Source of the DNA: Perognathus longimembris pacificus
Taxonomy: Eukaryota > Chordata > Mammalia > Rodentia > Heteromyidae
Length of the DNA stretch: 64,000 bases
Assembly: GCF_023159225.1 (NCBI RefSeq)
Contig: NC_063164.1
Coordinates: forward strand, 72,587,300 to 72,651,299
Direction: 5' to 3'
Shown here piece after piece: positions 24,030 through 33,840 of this stretch (the stretch's first letter is position 1; each line of letters starts with the position of its first letter). The notes under the pieces are model-generated. The model did not search any database. It was not told where the DNA came from and saw only the letters and a list, made by a program, of their open reading frames with translations. The translations under genes and the position numbers were made by a program.

Positions 24030-25093
24030 TCACTGTAGGCCTGGTTTTTTATTCACATACTCCTTTAGCTCCTCTTTGGTGTGGAAAGATCTGGTTCTCC
24101 CTTCGAATGTGAACTCCAATTTCGCTGGATATTTGATTCGAGGTTGTAAATTGTTATTCTGGAGTACTTGGATGGTGTTCTTCCACTCACTTCGAGCTTG
24201 GTAAGTTTGTGTGGATAAGTCGGATGTTATTCGAATCCTCTTCCCATTGAAAAAAGTTTCCTTCTTCGCTTTGGCTGAATTCAGAATTTGCTCTTTAATC
24301 TTGAGGTCTGTAGTCTTGAATATTTTGTGCCTTGGGGTGGCTTTCCTGGGGTCTGGCCTGGCAGGTGTCCTATAGGCTTCGGTTACCTGGATGGGGTCCC
24401 CTGTGAGATTGGGGAAGTTTTCTGCAATAACTTTATTGAGAACATGATTAAGCCCTCTGCTCTGGTATTCGGCTCCTTCTTCTATTCCAATTATGCGCAG
24501 ATTATATCTCTTGTCTTTGTCCATTAGTTCCTGGATTAGTCTTCCCTGAAGCTTCACCTTTTCTTGGAGAGTGGTCATTTTCTGGTTGTTGTCGGCTGCT
24601 TCATCGTCCAGGCGAGAGATTCTGGATTCTATATGGTCCACTCTTTGTGTTATGGTTTCAATTGCGGAGTTTATGGATGTCAGAGAGCTATTTATGGTTG
24701 TCATATCAGCTCTGATCGTGGAGATTTCTTCCTTTAAAGAGTTGTATTTTAAATCTATTTTTTCATGCATTTCAATTCTCAGGATGTGGAGATTTTCTTT
24801 AAGGCAGCTTGCATTGTATCCATTTTTGCTTCCATTTCTTTAAAGCAGGCTTGCATTGTATCCAGTTTTGCTTCCATTTCTTTCTTGGCTTCCTGGGTGT
24901 CCTTCCAGATTTCCGCTCTAAATTCCTGGAATTGTTTTCTGATTTCATTTCTGACGCTTTCGATCATTCCTGTTAACATGGCCTCATTTGCTTTTTTAGT
25001 CTCCATCTCCTCTTCAGTCGTGCTGCTTTTTGGAGCTGGCGAGTTGGCTTGCCCTTTGATGAACTGAGTTATGTTTCTTTGTGATTTGCGCAT
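24030..25093 (-). pseudogene. L1 copy A ORF1 (RNA-binding chaperone), one frameshift
   Basis: ORF1p coats L1 RNA as a coiled-coil trimer. The likely start is the ATG at 25093 ('MRKSQRN'). The open frame extends further upstream, to a GTG at 25195, but lacks another ATG there. The first part has a coiled coil with a duplicated 14-residue unit (24808-24891) and runs out of frame near 24806, stopping at 24779. The rest is open in the next phase from about 24812 to the stop at 24030. It carries the RRM ('YNLRIIGIEE') and the C-terminal domain ('NNLQPRIKYPAKLEF'). Comparing the two copies of the duplicated unit shows one missing base as the only lesion. Without it the protein would be about 354 residues. 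Confidence 0.93.
24808..24891 (-). repeat. 42-base tandem duplication in L1 ORF1
   Basis: Two 42-base units (24850-24891 first in sense, 24808-24849 second) code for 14 residues each, of the type 'EMEAKLDTMQACFK'. Fourteen residues are exactly two coiled-coil heptads, so the duplication keeps both frame and helix register. The second unit lacks one base near its end. Confidence 0.9.
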
Positions 25094-26479
25094 CTGGAAA
25101 TCTGGATGGCTTCTCAGGTTTGGTTTGCAGCTCTTCCCTCCCTCCTGTGTGGGCGTGACTACGGCAGCAGGTGCTGCCACTGTGGCCCCGCCCACCAGTG
25201 CAGGGTACGCCTACCAGAGTGGGTTCTGTCGCCGGGGCCCCCGCACTCCTGTGCGCTGTGTGTCCACTTCAACAGGCACTTTAGCGGGGTCTGCCTCCCA
25301 GAGCAAGTCCTGGGTTGTTGGGTTGTGCTTGCGCCCTCCCGCGAGTCCATTGCGGGGGGGGGGGGGGGCGGTATGTGTGGGGCCCAGTGGGATCGACTGT
25401 CCGGGTGTGGCTTGGTACCTTCAGACCTCACCTCCGCTGTGGGCGGGGGGGACGTGATCAGGCTCAAGTGACCTTGCTGGGCTGGTATTGCCCACCAGCG
25501 CCTGTGGTTTTAGTTGTAAGAGTCTGCGAGGTCCAGGCGCCTCGGGTGGGGTTTGCACAACTGGCCGTCTCCCGGCCCCTGTTGGGAAGGGGGCGGGGCC
25601 GGTTCTGCTGGTTCAGGAACCTGTGGGGTGTTGGTGCTGCTGCACCCTTCCCCTGCTAAACTGACTTCCCAGCACCTGATGGGAGCTTCCCCACTTGATT
25701 TGGGGGTTCTTTGTTCCCTCAGGGGTGGGGGAGGGGGAGGGAGGCAGATCTAGCTTCTTTGTCGGGCTTGGGTCTCAGCTGGTCTCCCGTTGGGGGAGGG
25801 GATAATGGGGCACTCACTTTTGCTGTTTTGTGTGTGTGTCCCGCGCAGCCGTTGGCCCTCCAGGGGTTGGCGAAGTGTCGTGGTGGCTTCCCTGGTTCCC
25901 GATTTCTGCCGTGCTGGGTTCCCTTGTCCGAACCCGGTGTGGACCCGAACTTCTCATTGCTGCCGGTGTGTGTCTTGGTCCGCACCCTGCCTTGTGTCCA
26001 TGGGGTCTCCCACTATATGAATTCTGGGCTCCTGGCAGCCTGTCTGCTGATCGCTGGGTTCCCCTTTCCCAGCCTGACCCTGTTTGGGCCAGGGTCGGCT
26101 GGTGGGGGGAGGGTGCCCCGGTGAATCTCCGGCTCCGTGTAGGTTTTCGGTTCTTCTTTTTTGCTACTTTTTGTTTTCCTGTGTTTCTCCACTGCTTCTG
26201 GCTGCTGGTTTTGCTGGGTTCTTGATGGGGTGTTGGGTGTTGGAGTTCCCAGCTCACTATTCCGTTGGAGCGAGTCGGGGTGCCTCCCTATTCTATCGGC
26301 GCCATCTTTCCTCCTCTTCAATTACCTCATAGAACGAAGAATTAAAAAGCCAACTGATGCAATTCTCCAAGCATAGTCCGAAAGCAGGGTTTCCAGGAAG
26401 GAACTCACCTTACCCTGCAGCAGGCAGAGCAAAGCATCCAGGTTCCCACCAAACTCGAATGACCAAGGATCTGTGACTG
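25094..26479 (-). promoter_or_regulatory. L1 copy A 5' UTR / internal promoter
   Basis: About 1.4 kb lie between the 5' end and the ORF1 start. From 25100 to 26310 it is clearly GC- and CpG-richer than the surroundings and contains a C15 run in sense (G at 25354-25368). A YY1-like motif 'AAAGATGGCGCC' in sense lies at about 26299-26310. In human L1 a YY1 site close to the 5' end sets the transcription start. Here the motif is about 170 bases inside the element, and those outer 170 bases (26311-26479) are AT-richer. Stop codons are scarce in this GC-rich part, so many accidental open frames occur on both strands. Confidence 0.75.
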
Positions 26480-26493
26480 TCTACTCAGTTTTT

Positions 26494-27434
26494 AATAGCT
26501 TATAATTTATGTAGTAGGAAATTATATAACCAAAGATAAATACTGCTTCCATATCCTGTCCCTGCAGCATGTACAAATAGGAGACTGAAATCATGTAAAA
26601 TTAGAATGTTATTTCAAACATTTCCATCAGTTTATATTATGACTTTTGTGACTTTGATTGATTTTCATGCTCTTTCAAAAATTCCTTTGGTGAAGAATGG
26701 ACTTTGAACAAACATGTATATACTATAAAAGTATATACTATAAAAATTGGGAAGTCTGAGAAGTAATGGCCCATTTCAGGTAAATTTACACTGACACTTG
26801 AAGGGACTAGAAATAAATTCCTGGAATAGTGAAAAGTGGCATGTTCATGCTGTTGTGGAATACAACAGGTGTCTATAGGTGGGGCAATGATTATAGATGT
26901 GCCAGTAACAGGGAAATAATCAAGGCTGAAAATTATGATCCCATTTGGCCATTGACAAACAATAGATTTGAAAATTTAGTTTTAGCACTAAATATATGCT
27001 TCTACATATCATTGAGACTTACGCGTAGCAGTTGAGAACAGTGGGAAATATATGCTTTATTCAAATAACATGGAGGTTAAGGGCATCCTAGGAGAATCTA
27101 CATTTAATGGGGTAGAGATGCTTGGTGGAGAGATTTTAGGAAGAATATAAAGAGAAAAAATAGATCTGAGAGTGTTGTGAATTGTAGCATGCCTGTCAAC
27201 TGCAGAATACAAATAAAGTTTTCATGATATAGATGAGAAAACTACTAAGGAGATGAAATATAGATACATGGGAGTGGTACACTTTTAAAATGTCTTCTTT
27301 GGACATTACCACAAGTTTCATTAAAAGGACAGGCACTGGTACATGGCTAATTTTCCTGTATACCCAGAATTTCCTAGGTAAGAAAACATTAAGAGATACT
27401 GAATACTTCACTCCTTTTATTTTAATCAATCAAA
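26494..27434. other. No recognisable gene or repeat
   Basis: Unassigned AT-rich sequence between the L1 and the next SINE. Confidence 0.45.
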
Positions 27435-27445
27435 AGAACTCCTTG

Positions 27446-27640
27446 GTGGGGCTGGGAAGGTGGCTTAGTGGCAAGGTGCCTGCCTACCATGCATGAAGCC
27501 CTGGGTTTGATTCCTCAGTACCACATAAACAGAAAAAGCCAGAAGTGGCACTGTTACTCAAGTGGTAAGTGCTAGCCTTAAGCAAAAGAAACTCAGGGAG
27601 ACCCCAGGTGCTGAGTTCAAGCCTCAGGACTGGAGTGGGG
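27446..27640 (+). mobile_element. IDL-Geo-type SINE
   Basis: It starts 'ggggctgggaaggtggctta' and has both monomers ('gccagaagtggcactg', 'ctagccttaagc'). It ends 'caggactgg' with almost no A-tail. The 11-base target duplication 'agaactccttg' lies at 27435-27445 and 27641-27651. Confidence 0.93.
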
Positions 27641-27661
27641 AGAACTCCTTGATAAAGGAAG

Positions 27662-28031
27662 TGTTAGGAAATTAACGATTCTATTTGACAAATACCCATG
27701 ATAAAAAACATAAATGGAAAAAAGATTTATTTTGGTGTATGGATTCTGAGGTTTTAGTCAATTGTCTGCTGTATCATTGTTTCTGGGACCAGGTGAGTCA
27801 GAACATCATGGTGGAGCAAAGTTGCTCACCATATGGTTGCCAGTAAGGAGAAAAAAGAGTAACAAGAAGCAGCTGGGAACAAGGCATAGCCTCCAATAAA
27901 AGTCCTTGCCCAACTAAGTCTCATTTCCTAAAGTTTCTAGTAACTTCCAGAATATCATCAATAGCTAGGGCCTACTAGCCCTTTTACACATAGACCTGGG
28001 GGGGGGTGCTTTTCATAATCAAACCATGACA
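27662..28031 (-). mobile_element. MaLR-type solo LTR
   Basis: Read on the minus strand it starts 'tgtcatggtttgattatg' and ends with a TAACA-type end ('ttcctaaca'). It includes an 'aataaatc' poly(A) region, and its plus strand has 'ctgaggttttagtcaattgtctgctg' and 'cagaacatcatggtggagcaaagttgctcacc'. It belongs to the same MaLR group as 7037-7380 and contains a run of eight to nine G (about 27998-28006) on the plus strand. Confidence 0.7.
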
Positions 28032-28206
28032 GGGATAGAAATGACAACAGAGTAGGAAAGCTCTTCACATGTAAGACAGAAAAGGAAAACAATCCTAGGC
28101 TTCAAAATTGCACTTCAAAAAAATGTTGAGTAAATCAAGTTATAATTCTATTGCCAAAGACTCAAAATGAACCAAAGCTAAAATAAAGTAGAAATTTGTA
28201 GCAGTA

Positions 28207-28325
28207 AGAGCAGTGATAATTGAATTTTTGCTACAAGCTGGTTACTCTGCCTGGCATTTTTAATACATTATTTCTAGAACAACTCTCTGGTTTTACAATT
28301 ATCAATGATTCCCAAGAAAATAAAA
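28207..28325 (-). mobile_element. Probable MIR element, diverged
   Basis: The plus strand shows 'gttactctgcctggcatttttaatacattatttctagaacaactctctgg', matching the order of the reversed MIR 3' half. Similarity is low. Confidence 0.5.
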
Positions 28326-28550
28326 GGGTTGTGTTTGTGTGGTGTAGTATGAGACCATGCTTTGACTCATGAATCAGCTCAGGTGCTTTAATGGTCAAAT
28401 ATCAACATTAAGAAAAGTATCTCAAATAATGAGCAAATGTAATAATGTAAAAATGTAGAATATGTGTATAAATTACAAATTAATTAGGAAAATTTAGCAT
28501 GAATATATTGTATATATGTGTATATACATAAATGTGTGTGTAGATGTATG

Positions 28551-28586
28551 TGCATTTCTCTCTCTCTCTCTTTCACACACACACAT
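28551..28586. repeat. (CT)n(CA)n microsatellite
   Basis: A short CT tract merges into a CA tract. TG-rich sequence lies before it from about 28505. Confidence 0.85.
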
Positions 28587-28599
28587 AAATATTGACCCA

Positions 28600-29800
28600 T
28601 GGGAGTTTTGAGAAATGCTCCCAAATCTGTCATCCAAATGCTGCTGGTCATTTCAAGTCCTAAGACCTGAGAAAAAGGAGCAGAGATTCCCAAAGACAGG
28701 GGAAGATGGATGTCCCAGCTCAAAATAGAAAGAGTGATGTGGGTAATCACACTTAGAAATAATAGTTTCTCAGCTTTCTTAGTTTAGTGAAGTTAACACA
28801 TTAAATTAACCATTATACCATAATAAGTAAGCAAAGAATAGAAAGAATGTTATAAGTACATTACAAATAACTTACGATTTCAGAAATTCCTAAGAATTCC
28901 ATTTTTTTCTCTTCTTGTTGCTAAAATTTAGTACTTGGACATACGCAATTTGGAAATGTAAGTGGGACATTGTGTACTCTAATTCTGAAAAATTAACCTG
29001 ATTTTATTTTTTGCTAGTGTGAATGAAATTTTTGCTGGACTGCTTGAGATTCGGAAACAAGATTTCAGTAGAGCATTTCATAGCTCTTTGCTATATCTTA
29101 ATAGAAAAGATGGAAAATCTGAGCTGAATAATAGGCCCATTAAGTTAAATTATGGCTTGTTAAGCAGCCCTATCTACAGGATGTTGATTAGTGGATCAAT
29201 ATTATCTTGAAATGACCTTACTACAAGTCACCTGCATAACTGGTCTCGTCTAGTATCACATAAGTGACTTAAAACAAGAGATCTCTTTCCTATATGCACA
29301 CATTTATTAAATGTATATACACATACACACAATTATAGCATTTTGGTAATATAAAGAAAACTTCAAGTGTTTCCAGCAGTTTGGAAGAACAATCAAATGA
29401 TATCTAAACCTAGTGACAGATTATAATAAAAAAAAACCTATGTGAGTCCTAGATTAATGATAGTTTATGGAAAAACAATCCCAATTTTATTTTATTGCAA
29501 ATTTACTATGAACTTATAACAAAGCAGGGTATTCAAAAATATAAATCTAAAGCAATCTTTAGTTTAGCATAAATAGCATAAGCAGAACATGCAAAATATG
29601 TCTTGAATTGTGTATAGATCAGACTGTATCTAGAGTATTATACTGTTTTACAGAGTAAATGTGCATAAATCCAGAGGTGGATGTCCAGAATAGAAAAAAA
29701 CTGTCTATATATTACACTATGAGGGTTTCAACAGGAAAGAATATTGATAGAGAATACTGACTATAAGTTTTGTTTCAAATATTTGAATGACCCTAACCTG

Positions 29801-29803
<3 letters not shown>
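28600..29803. other. Long stretch without a recognised gene or repeat
   Basis: Unassigned AT-rich sequence with no convincing open frame. Confidence 0.45.

Positions 29804-29856
<53 letters not shown>
29804..29856. repeat. (TA)n microsatellite
   Basis: About 52 bases of perfect TA repeat, able to form a cruciform. Confidence 0.95.
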
Positions 29857-29859
<3 letters not shown>

Positions 29860-30928
29860 TAGAGGATATATTTATTCAGTGTCATACTTATTCAGTGTCA
29901 TGAATTAGGACCAATTAATGTATGTTATGAAGATAAATTCCAATTCAAACTATAAAAATATTAATGGAATGGTCTCTAAATTCCCCATCACTAAAAATAT
30001 ATAAGAAGAAGTTAGTGTTTGGCATTTTACAAATCTTCTCATTCTAACTTTTTCTGAATCTGCCATGAAATTAGATGTCATAGAACATTCTTTTGTTCCA
30101 AAGAATGTAGGATGCAATGCAATATTAATAATCACACAAGAATATTGAAAAAAATGAGCGTGCCTTCCATACAATTGACTAATTTGTGATCTGTTTCCAC
30201 TAACCATCTATAATGATTTGCTAGACACTATTTTGGTTGTAACACTGCAAGACCCCTTGTCCCCCAAATCCCTCAACCCAAAGAATTGGTCACTAATCTA
30301 GATCAGTAATTCACCTTGCATATTCCATCACTTGAGTTGCATTTAGCATTGGGCTATATAATGGGACTTGCTCCAAGGGGTTAATTGATCTGATTTTCTT
30401 TGACTATTCCTGTAGAGTGGAAAGAAAATCAAAATTACTAAAGCTTTGAGCCTGGATCAGGAAACTCCTTCAAAGCTTCAATATCTTATGTAGGATAATC
30501 ATAATGTTAGGAACCCTAACAAGTGGAAATAGGATGGGAAGGAGAAATAAAACAATAACATACTTGGCTGAACAGGTCATCATTACGGGTAACCAGGGCT
30601 TAGTCTGAGAAACTTTTGGGACACCTTGAAATCATTTTAATGTTGGATGTAAGCGTTCTTTTCCAGTTGTGTTAAATGTCTAGTACCACTCTCTTGTTTC
30701 TTCCTTCCTGAGGAAGCACTCAAATCTCTAATCATAAGGGAATGTCACTAGGATACGACAGCACACAGACGGAGACTATCTGTTTCTGATTCAGACTTCG
30801 TTGTTACCTTTATCTCTAAATTAGTTTCTGCACACTGTCAGAGAGATAGTGGATTAGAAGCAGCAGCATGCTATACCATGAATGCAGGGACACAATACTT
30901 CATTTTTCCCCTTTCTCTGCCATTTACA
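29857..30928. other. Long stretch without a recognised gene or repeat
   Basis: Unassigned sequence. An 85-codon frame on the minus strand at 29950-30207 has no motif. Confidence 0.45.
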
Positions 30929-30938
30929 CTAACCCTTC

Positions 30939-31147
30939 TTTTTTTTTTTTTTTTTTGGCCAGTCCTGGGCCTTGGACTCAGGGCCTGAGCACTGTCCCTG
31001 GCTTCTTCTTGCTCAAGGCTAGCACTCTGCCACTTGAGCCACAGCGCCGCTTCTGGCCATTTTCTGTATATGTGGTGCTGGGGAATCGAACCTAGGGCCT
31101 CGTGTATCCGAGGCAGGCACTCTTGCCACTAGGCTATATCCCCAGCC
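30939..31147 (-). mobile_element. IDL-Geo-type SINE
   Basis: A complete two-part SINE with an 18-base T-run (A-tail in sense), 'ggccagtcctgggccttgga', and the end 'atccccagccc'. The 10-base target duplication 'ctaacccttc' lies at 30929-30938 and 31148-31157. Confidence 0.95.
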
Positions 31148-31225
31148 CTAACCCTTCATTTTTCCCACAAAGGAAATGACTCCGTGATAGAGATTTAAAC
31201 TTTTGTCTGCCAAGCATGAAGTATT

Positions 31226-31226
<1 letters not shown>

Positions 31227-31294
<68 letters not shown>

Positions 31295-31310
31295 ATTATC
31301 TATCTATCTG
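31227..31310. repeat. (TATC)n microsatellite at a SINE tail
   Basis: About 80 bases of TATC repeat (GATA in the sense of the SINE) fill the place of the A-tail of the minus-strand SINE at 31311. Both lie inside one target duplication. Confidence 0.95.
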
Positions 31311-31497
31311 TCAATTCTAAGGTTTGAACTCCTGGGCTGGGCACTGTCCTGAGCTTCTTTTGCTCAAGGTTAGCACTCTACCACTTGACTCACAGAGCCA
31401 CTTCTGGCTTTTTCTGTTTATATGATACCAAGGAATTGAACCCAGGGCTTGATACATGCTAAGTAAGCACTCTACCACTAAGCCACATTCCCAGTCT
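31311..31497 (-). mobile_element. IDL-Geo-type SINE with GATA tail
   Basis: The plus strand has the reversed right monomer ('ttgctcaaggttagcactctacc') and the reversed ID part ('attgaacccagggcttgatac...attcccagtc'). An 11-base direct repeat with one mismatch, 'tgaagtatttt' at 31217-31227 and 'tgaagtacttt' at 31498-31508, encloses SINE plus microsatellite. Confidence 0.9.
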
Positions 31498-31509
31498 GAA
31501 GTACTTTTT

Positions 31510-31859
31510 AAATATTATTATTATTAAGATGTTACACTGAAGGGATACCATTTTAAAAGTCAGGTAATAAATGCATTTCTTTTTGGACAATGCCACCCCT
31601 TCATAAAGTATTTCTTGAAAAGGAAAAACAGACAAGAGTGAACCTTCTTTTTGGGGTCACTTCCTTTGCTAATGGAATATACAAACAACTAGGTTGCCAG
31701 TGCTAAACCAAAGCTTTATGACTACTTTGTATGCCTCTTGGTGTCCTTAGGCTTCTGCCAAAGCTGTGGGAAGAGATTGCCCCAGCTGCCTCTCAAGCCC
31801 AGGAAGGTGGCAGATAATGAGAGAAGGCCCAGATCCAGTTGTTGTTTAGAACTGCTGAG

Positions 31860-31860
<1 letters not shown>
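31510..31860. other. No recognisable gene
   Basis: Unassigned. The part near 31560-31610 faintly recalls an old L1 3' end. Confidence 0.4.
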
Positions 31861-31914
<54 letters not shown>

Positions 31915-31947
31915 AGAGCGAGAGAGTGAGAGAGAGAGAGAGAGAGG
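31861..31947. repeat. (GT)n(GA)n microsatellite
   Basis: A GT tract of about 50 bases is followed by a GA-rich tract to about 31947. Confidence 0.95.
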
Positions 31948-32284
31948 TATTGCTATGTATTTTTATAAAACGTTAAAACTCTGCCTTATTATTAGCCTAT
32001 ACTATCTACATAGAATATTATGAATACTCCCACAATTTCTGAAATTACATTTATAAATGTACCCCATTGTTTTATTGCACAAAGCATAAATATATTAAAT
32101 GTAAACATTGACCTATTGCCCATTTTTTTGTTGTTGTGTAGATGTGTCTCAGCCACGGTTTATTTCATGGTTTTATTTGTCATCCAAACTATTCATCCAT
32201 CTTTCTCTGTTTCTTCTTCTCATGTTAAATATTTAATTCAATATATCAATACACCAATATCCAATATTTAAATGAATACATTTA

Positions 32285-32700
32285 AATAAATAATTTTTTT
32301 CCCAAGAAATTTTAGGTTCACAGAAAAATTGGACATAATGCATACATTTCCCTCCATCCATGCATAGCCTTTTCTGTTACCAGCTTCCTACCCCAGTGGG
32401 GTCCATTTGTTGCTATTGATGAACACAGACCCACTATCATCCAAAGTTCACAGTTTACATTAGAGTTTCTTCTTGTTGTTGAACTTTCTGTGGGCTTTGA
32501 CAGATATTTAACACGTGTCCCCTGTGGTCAGATCATGTAGAACATCTATGTTGATGCTCCACTTACTCATCTTTTCCTTTTAAAAATCTCAGGCAGACAC
32601 TGATTTTTGTCTATTTCCATAGTTTTGCTTATTAGAATGATGCTGTAAATTTTTTAATCAATCAAAGTCCATAGAAAATGGTATAATTCACTGTGATGTA
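32285..32700 (-). mobile_element. Ancient L1 3' UTR fragment (L1M-type)
   Basis: The plus strand follows the reversed 3' UTR of old mammalian L1s: 'ttttaggttcacag', 'catttgttgctattgatgaac', 'catccaaagttcacagtttacatta', 'atttccatagttttgc'. It is followed by a SINE and then by a further piece at 33016. Confidence 0.75.
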
Positions 32701-32740
32701 TGTTTTATGGGTCTTTCTTTAAGAAAATACATTATTACAT

Positions 32741-33012
32741 ATGTCCAGGCAGGGGCTCATGCCTATAATTCTAGTTTCTGAAGAGCTCGAGACCTGGAGA
32801 AGGGCTGTTGAAGCCAGTCCTGACAGGAAAGTGCCTGAAGCTGTATCTCTAATTAAACAAGAAAATACCAGACTGGAGATGCGGTTCAAGTGTTAGAGCA
32901 CCAATACATGAGAAAAAAAGACATAGAGAAAGTATGAGGTCCTGAGTTCAAGTCCTGACACAGGCACAAAACCAAAACAAAAAAGAAAAGCGAAGTAAAA
33001 TAAAACAAAAAC
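32741..33012 (+). mobile_element. B1-Geo SINE (7SL-like left, Geo-like right monomer)
   Basis: The left part shows 'ggggctcatgcctataattctagtttctg' and 'gaagccagtcctgacaggaaag', a 7SL/B1-like unit. The right part shows 'gatgcggttcaagtgttagagca' and 'gtcctgagttcaagtcctgac'. A tail of AAAAC/AAAAT units follows. The 7SL part and the right monomer are joined in the same way as at 38225-38578 and 10800-12117. Confidence 0.8.
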
Positions 33013-33015
33013 AAT

Positions 33016-33255
33016 CTGTTTACTTTTGTACTAACATGCAGAAGGGTTTCATTGCTTTAAAAATCCCATGCTCTAGCTATTCGTTTCTTTCTTTTTCCAA
33101 ATTTCTATCAACTATTCAGCTTTCTAATGTCTTTATAGGTTTTTCTTCTTCAGAAGGTCATACAATTGAAAGTATGTAGTAGATTACTTTTTGTTTGGCT
33201 TCTTTTGCCTAGTAATATTTTATTTTAATTTGTTATTCCTATCTTAAACTGGCAT
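33016..33255 (-). mobile_element. Ancient L1 3' UTR fragment
   Basis: The plus strand shows 'agggtttcattgctttaaaaatccc', 'agaaggtcatacaattgaaagtatgta' and 'ttggcttcttttgcctagtaatat', parts of the reversed old L1 3' UTR. It continues the fragment before the SINE, with some overlap in content, so two copies may be involved. Confidence 0.65.
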
Positions 33256-33549
33256 TGTCACCAGCTAAAGATGGGTATTTTACTGGTTTAAAGTGGGAGA
33301 AAAGAGGTGGAGCTGGCAGGACTTTTAAGGTATGGGGCAGGGAGGGTCAGGAGCTTGAGAGGCAGTCTCTATGAGTTTGTGGCTGGCCCACAAGTGCTAA
33401 TTGAAGCCTTGGATGTAGTGGGATCCACCCAGAAATTGAAGAGAGGGTGAAAATTGGAGAGCTGAGAAAGAAATCATGGAGAATGTCAATCTCACAGGTG
33501 TCAAACTTTGTCATGAGTTAAATTTTGGGTTGAGTAACTTTAGCTAAGT

Positions 33550-33840
33550 GTTTGCATGTTTTTTCTTCTTCTGTGAATTGTTTGTTAATTAATCTTATGT
33601 AAATATTTCTGTTGTATGTTGAGCTTTCAAATCTGTGAGAAATCATTTTGTATTAAAGGAAATAACTTTATTACCAGCTGTTGGAAAATATTTTCTCCCT
33701 TTTCTCCTTGGTTTTGTGTATGGTATTATTATAATGAAAATTAACTTACTCTATAGCCAATCTTATCTTTAGGGCTTCTAAATTTTATGATGTTCTTAGT
33801 AAGGCCTCCTCCCATGCTAATATTCTACAAGAAACAATAT
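33550..33840 (-). mobile_element. Ancient L1 ORF2 C-terminal fragment
   Basis: The plus strand shows degraded forms of 'gtgaattgtttgttaat', 'ggaaaatattttctccc', 'tggttttgtgtatggta' and 'agggcttctaaattttatg', then 'aaggcctcctccca'. This is the reversed order of the end of old L1 ORF2. Confidence 0.7.

Larger units (their letters stand above)
19847..26479 (-). mobile_element. Full-length LINE-1, nearly intact (copy A)
   Basis: This autonomous retrotransposon has a 5' UTR (25094-26479), ORF1 (24030-25093), a spacer of 143 bases, ORF2 (20061-23886), a short 3' UTR of about 210 bases and a T-rich (A-rich in sense) tail at 19847. The perfect 14-base target duplication 'tctactcagttttt' flanks it at 19833-19846 and 26480-26493, which fixes both ends. 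Its reading frames are interrupted at only three places, so the insertion is young. The 3' UTR differs from that of copy B at 53668, so at least two L1 lineages left copies here. Open frames of up to 188 codons on the plus strand across it are reverse shadows of ORF2. Confidence 0.97.

Noticed and set aside
25071..26332. Many overlapping open frames on both strands in the 5' UTR of L1 copy A
   Set aside because: The segment is GC-rich and poor in stop codons. The frames overlap one another in all phases and show no shared motif. An antisense L1 ORF0 is known in primates, but nothing here resembles it specifically.
31227..31310. CRISPR-like array
   Set aside because: Regular tetranucleotide units without spacers in a mammalian genome are a microsatellite. 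No repeat-spacer pattern exists anywhere in the window.
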